From assembly GCF_012726295.1 (NCBI RefSeq), contig NZ_JABAOB010000004.1, positions 434,001-498,000 of the forward strand: a stretch of 64,000 nucleotides of DNA, given 5' to 3'. The notes beneath the pieces are model-generated. The model had not been told where the DNA came from. It ran no database searches and saw only the letters and a program-made list of their open reading frames with translations. The stretch comes from Chitinophaga sp. Ak27 (GTDB taxonomy: Bacteria; Bacteroidota; Bacteroidia; Chitinophagales; Chitinophagaceae). Below are positions 61,194-64,000 of the stretch, piece by piece (the stretch's first letter is position 1; every line of letters starts with the position of its first letter). A program made the position numbers and the translations under genes.

Positions 61194-62966
61194 ATGCAAA
61201 ACGACACCACCGCAGCGGCGCAGCAGCCGCCCATTAAGCTGGCTTCCCTCAAGAAAACATTCCGACTATTCCGTTATGTAAAACCGTACTGGCCCCAATT
61301 TACCCTGGGACTTTTGTTCCTCCTGGTTTCCAGCCTGGCTGGCCTGGCACTTCCCAAATTATTAGGTAATCTGGTAGATCCGAAAAGCAGCGAACAATTA
61401 TTTAAAGGCTTGAACCTGGCGGGCGTACTGTTGGTAGCGGTACTCGTAGGACAGGCGGTATTTTCATTTTTTCGAATTATATTATTTGTGAATGTGACGG
61501 AGAAGACACTGGCGACCCTTCGCCAAACGGTGTACAGTCACCTGATTAAGTTGCCTATGAAGTTTTTCCTGGAAAGACGGGTAGGAGAGCTGAGCAGTCG
61601 CATATCCTCAGATATATCCCTGCTGCAGGAGACCTTTACCACCACGCTGGCTGAGTTTATCCGGCAGATGATAATCATCATAGGAGGCGTTGTAATCTTA
61701 TTGATTACTTCCCCGGGGCTAACAGCCTTTATGTTGGCCACTTTACCAGCCATGATGTTGGCTGCAGTTTTTTTTGGGAAATTCATCCGCCGTTTTTCCA
61801 AGCAGGTACAGGAACAGGTAGCCGCCGCTAATACCGTGGTAGAGGAAACCTTACAGGGTATCCTGAATGTAAAAGCATTTGCCAATGAATTTTTTGAAAT
61901 AGCACGCTATCGCAAACGTACCAACGAAGCAGCCCGCACCGGCATGAAAGGGGGGAAATACAGGGGAGCATTTTCCTCCTTTATTATCCTGGGCATCTTC
62001 GGCGCCCTGGTGGCTGTTATCTGGAGAGGGGTAGCCATGGGCATGCCTACCTCCGCCTTGTTGTCTTTTGTGTTGTACTCCCTGTTCATAGGCGGCTCGG
62101 TGGCCGGGCTGGCAGAAGTATATACCAACCTGCAAAAGAGTATCGGCGCCACAGAACATTTGCTGGAGATTCTGGACGAACCGGCAGAAGATATTACACC
62201 GGTGACGGCTATTGCGCCGGAAAACCAGCTGGACGGGCAGATTAGCTTCCGCGATATTTCTTTCCATTATCCTTCCCGGCCAGACCTGAGTATCATGAAT
62301 AATGTTTCGTTTGATATATATGCCGATCAGAAGGTAGCTTTGGTAGGACCCAGTGGCGCCGGTAAAAGCACCATTGTATCCTTACTGTTACGCCTGTACG
62401 ACCCGGTAAGCGGACATATTTTGTTTGATGGTAAAGACAGCAAATCCTTTCCGTTATCACAACTACGTTCGCAGATGGCCGTTGTACCGCAGGATGTTTT
62501 TCTTTTCGGCGGTACCATTGCGGAAAACATTGCCTATGGTAAACCGGATGCTACAATAGCTGAAATGGAAGCCGCTGCGCGGCAGGCCAATGCTTGGGAA
62601 TTCATACAACGGTTCCCGTTAGGGCTCGACACCGTAGTCGGAGAACGCGGAATACAACTCTCCGGAGGCCAGCGCCAACGCATTGCCATTGCCCGCGCCG
62701 TACTCAAAAATCCCCGCATCCTGATATTGGACGAGGCTACATCTGCATTGGATTCGGAGTCAGAAAAACTGGTGCAGGACGCCCTGGATAAACTCATGGA
62801 AGGCCGTACTTCCCTGGTAATTGCTCACCGTCTCGCTACGGTAAGACAGGCAGATAAAATTATTGTACTCGATAAAGGACGTATTGTGGAGGAAGGTACC
62901 CACAACGAATTAATAGGACTGGATGGTTTGTATAGAACCTTGAGTGATATGCAGTTTGCCAGTTAA
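61194..62966 (+). CDS. ABC transporter, ATP-binding/permease (exporter half-transporter)
   Basis: A 590-residue type IV half-transporter: six TM helices in residues ~25-320, then an NBD with Walker A GPSGAGKST (~385-393), Q-loop VVPQDVFLFGG, signature LSGGQRQR (~488) and Walker B ILILDEATSALD. It should act as a homodimer that exports lipids, peptides or drugs (MsbA/BmrA-like); the substrate is not predictable. Monocistronic; its stop is followed by palindromic element C. Confidence 0.93.
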   Translation: MQNDTTAAAQQPPIKLASLKKTFRLFRYVKPYWPQFTLGLLFLLVSSLAGLALPKLLGNLVDPKSSEQLFKGLNLAGVLLVAVLVGQAVFSFFRIILFVNVTEKTLATLRQTVYSHLIKLPMKFFLERRVGELSSRISSDISLLQETFTTTLAEFIRQMIIIIGGVVILLITSPGLTAFMLATLPAMMLAAVFFGKFIRRFSKQVQEQVAAANTVVEETLQGILNVKAFANEFFEIARYRKRTNEAARTGMKGGKYRGAFSSFIILGIFGALVAVIWRGVAMGMPTSALLSFVLYSLFIGGSVAGLAEVYTNLQKSIGATEHLLEILDEPAEDITPVTAIAPENQLDGQISFRDISFHYPSRPDLSIMNNVSFDIYADQKVALVGPSGAGKSTIVSLLLRLYDPVSGHILFDGKDSKSFPLSQLRSQMAVVPQDVFLFGGTIAENIAYGKPDATIAEMEAAARQANAWEFIQRFPLGLDTVVGERGIQLSGGQRQRIAIARAVLKNPRILILDEATSALDSESEKLVQDALDKLMEGRTSLVIAHRLATVRQADKIIVLDKGRIVEEGTHNELIGLDGLYRTLSDMQFAS

Positions 62967-63082
62967 GCTGAAAGAAAGCAGAAAGCGTAAAACAAAAAGC
63001 TATTGTGGAGGATGATTAAAGCGAATATCAAATAGTCGCCAGGTCTTCTTCACAATAGCTTTTTGCTTTACGCTTTCTGCTA
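62967..63082. repeat. Dispersed palindromic element, copy C
   Basis: Arms 62977-63007 and 63051-63081 (31 bp, one mismatch). Contains the core AAAAAGCTATTGTG and a centre nearly identical to copy B. It fills the complete 116 bp between the stop codons of the ABC exporter and the convergent thioesterase. Confidence 0.9.
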
Positions 63083-63556
63083 TTACAAATACGGTTTCAT
63101 TTCTTCATCAATATCCTTACGCAGGTCCATCAGCTTTTTGGCGTATCCTTCCAGGCTGATTTCATTGGCGGTTTGTGGAATCCATTTGGGTACCGGCACT
63201 GTTTTTCCGGTGTCATCTACTGCCGCAAATACCATGACGCAGTGAGTGGTTTTTGATTTTTGTTGCTGTCGCGGGTTGCCGGCAAATACATCTATAGAGA
63301 TATGCATGCTGGTAGTACCGGTGTAGATAATCTTGGCCTGGATTTCCACCAGGTCGCCAATTGCAATCGGCTTGAAGAAACGAATGCCTCCCACATAAAC
63401 AGTAACCGCGTATTGTCCGCTCCAATTGGCCGCACAGGTATAACCTGCCTGGTCAATCCACTTCATAACAGACCCTCCGTGTACCTTTCCACCAAAGTTA
63501 ACGTCCGATGGTTCGGCTAGAAACCGCAGGGTAATAGTGTGATAAATAGAATCCAT
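63083..63556 (-). CDS. Acyl-CoA thioesterase (hotdog fold)
   Basis: A 157-residue hotdog thioesterase of the YciA/BACH type. The catalytic helix region reads NFGGKVHGGSVMKWIDQAGY and the strand after it AVTVYVGGIRFFKPIAIGD. It hydrolyses acyl-CoA to free fatty acid; chain-length preference unknown. Confidence 0.92.
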   Translation of the reverse strand: MDSIYHTITLRFLAEPSDVNFGGKVHGGSVMKWIDQAGYTCAANWSGQYAVTVYVGGIRFFKPIAIGDLVEIQAKIIYTGTTSMHISIDVFAGNPRQQQKSKTTHCVMVFAAVDDTGKTVPVPKWIPQTANEISLEGYAKKLMDLRKDIDEEMKPYL

Positions 63557-63586
63557 AATAGATGTTTACAATCTACAAAGTACGAA

Positions 63587-64000
63587 TTAATAATTATCAC
63601 CTCCGTTCATATCCCCGTTGTTATCTTTTGGCCGGTTGTTTTTACGTTTGAACAAATTGGTATCCATCTTGCCAAAACGCCAGGTGGCATTGAGCCTTAG
63701 CTCACGGGTAAGACGCTTACGGTAGTTTTCCTGCTCAGAAAAAGCCGTGCTGGTATAGCTGAGATTACGATCTGTATTGAAGATATCGTTTATGCCCAGG
63801 GAAATGGACAATGCCTTATTCTTCAACATGTCTTTTTTGATTGCGGCATCGGCCGACCATTTTGGTTTTCTTTCTCCCTGTGGTAAAATTTGCCTGGACT
63901 CATATTCTGCACTTACCTGTAAGGCGAGGTTCCACGGCAGTTTCGTATTGCTGTTTAATTTACCAAACCAGGTAAAGCCCTGGTTAGACAGGTTATTACC
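63587..64000 (-). CDS. Outer-membrane beta-barrel (TonB-receptor-like) protein, C-terminal part
   Basis: The open frame runs out of the right edge; 137 C-terminal residues are visible. The pattern of alternating strands and turns (WNLALQVSAEYESRQ, ISLGINDIFNTDRN, LRLNATWRFGK) is that of the 'outer membrane beta-barrel family' TonB-dependent receptors of Bacteroidota, and the end is a polar Asn/Asp/Gly tail after the final strand. A Met at 63829 is internal, not a start. Ligand unknown. Confidence 0.8.
   Translation of the reverse strand, partial: GNNLSNQGFTWFGKLNSNTKLPWNLALQVSAEYESRQILPQGERKPKWSADAAIKKDMLKNKALSISLGINDIFNTDRNLSYTSTAFSEQENYRKRLTRELRLNATWRFGKMDTNLFKRKNNRPKDNNGDMNGGDNY

Overview
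The window looks like chromosomal DNA of a Bacteroidota bacterium, most likely a member of Chitinophagaceae (Chitinophaga-like). The evidence is two SusC/RagA TonB-dependent transporters with sigma/FecR partners, a SusD lipoprotein, several DUF families common in this phylum (DUF4252, DUF2911, BT_3928-type DoxX proteins), the gene pairs folP-cdaA and recF-DUF721, and promoters of the Bacteroidota type (-7 box TAnnTTTG). No rRNA, tRNA, CRISPR array, prophage or insertion sequence was recognised. The family level is an inference from gene content.

Layout. 1-6.6 kb: 3' part of prfB, pruA with a long leader hairpin, a small membrane protein, two lipoproteins, a secreted peroxiredoxin, pyrR and pyrB. 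6.7-11.7 kb (minus): sigma-FecR-SusC cassette without a SusD. 12-12.7 kb: secreted protein with a 12-residue DSL repeat. 13.4-24.7 kb (plus): a second sigma-FecR-SusC-SusD cassette, then a separately promoted unit of a PIG-L deacetylase, two very small membrane proteins and a sodium:solute symporter. 24.8-28.4 kb (minus): DUF2911 protein, NarL-type two-component pair, multi-TM protein and a small hypothetical. 28.9-37.9 kb: a two-domain beta-sandwich protein, xerD, ndk, nrnA, an FKBP lipoprotein, cdaA-folP, a DoxX-type protein and a lone OppB-like permease. 38-41.6 kb: an ECF sigma/anti-sigma operon with two DUF4252 proteins and a candidate autoregulatory ECF promoter, then DUF721 and recF. 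41.7-50.6 kb: housekeeping genes (pdhA, ribH, a LutA-like protein, EVE protein, zinc-ligand-less sirtuin, saccharopine dehydrogenase family, gyrA). 50.8-57.8 kb: a TPR protein, a CHASE3-like hybrid kinase lying between two tiny secreted Lys/Ala-rich proteins, a LytTR regulator and a secreted hypothetical. 57.8-64 kb: MgtC-DUF763-nfi operon, two small lipoproteins, an ABC exporter, a thioesterase and the C-terminal end of an outer-membrane beta-barrel protein.

The most notable observations are: (1) a dispersed palindromic element of about 115 bp that in three separate places fills the whole interval between two convergent stop codons; (2) a MgtC-DUF763-endonuclease V operon in which the DUF763 protein has a helix-hairpin-helix and ends in a perfect beta-clamp-binding pentapeptide, suggesting an uncharacterised DNA-repair factor; (3) the PIG-L/micropeptide/symporter unit; (4) an ECF promoter (TGTAAC-16-CGTC) upstream of the sigma/DUF4252 operon; (5) the DSL-repeat secreted protein; (6) a 28-bp leader hairpin before pruA; (7) a possible orphan small transcript next to ndk. 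Several long-ORF starts (pdhA, gyrA, the PIG-L gene) begin at a TTG that is really part of a -7 promoter box, so later starts are given here.
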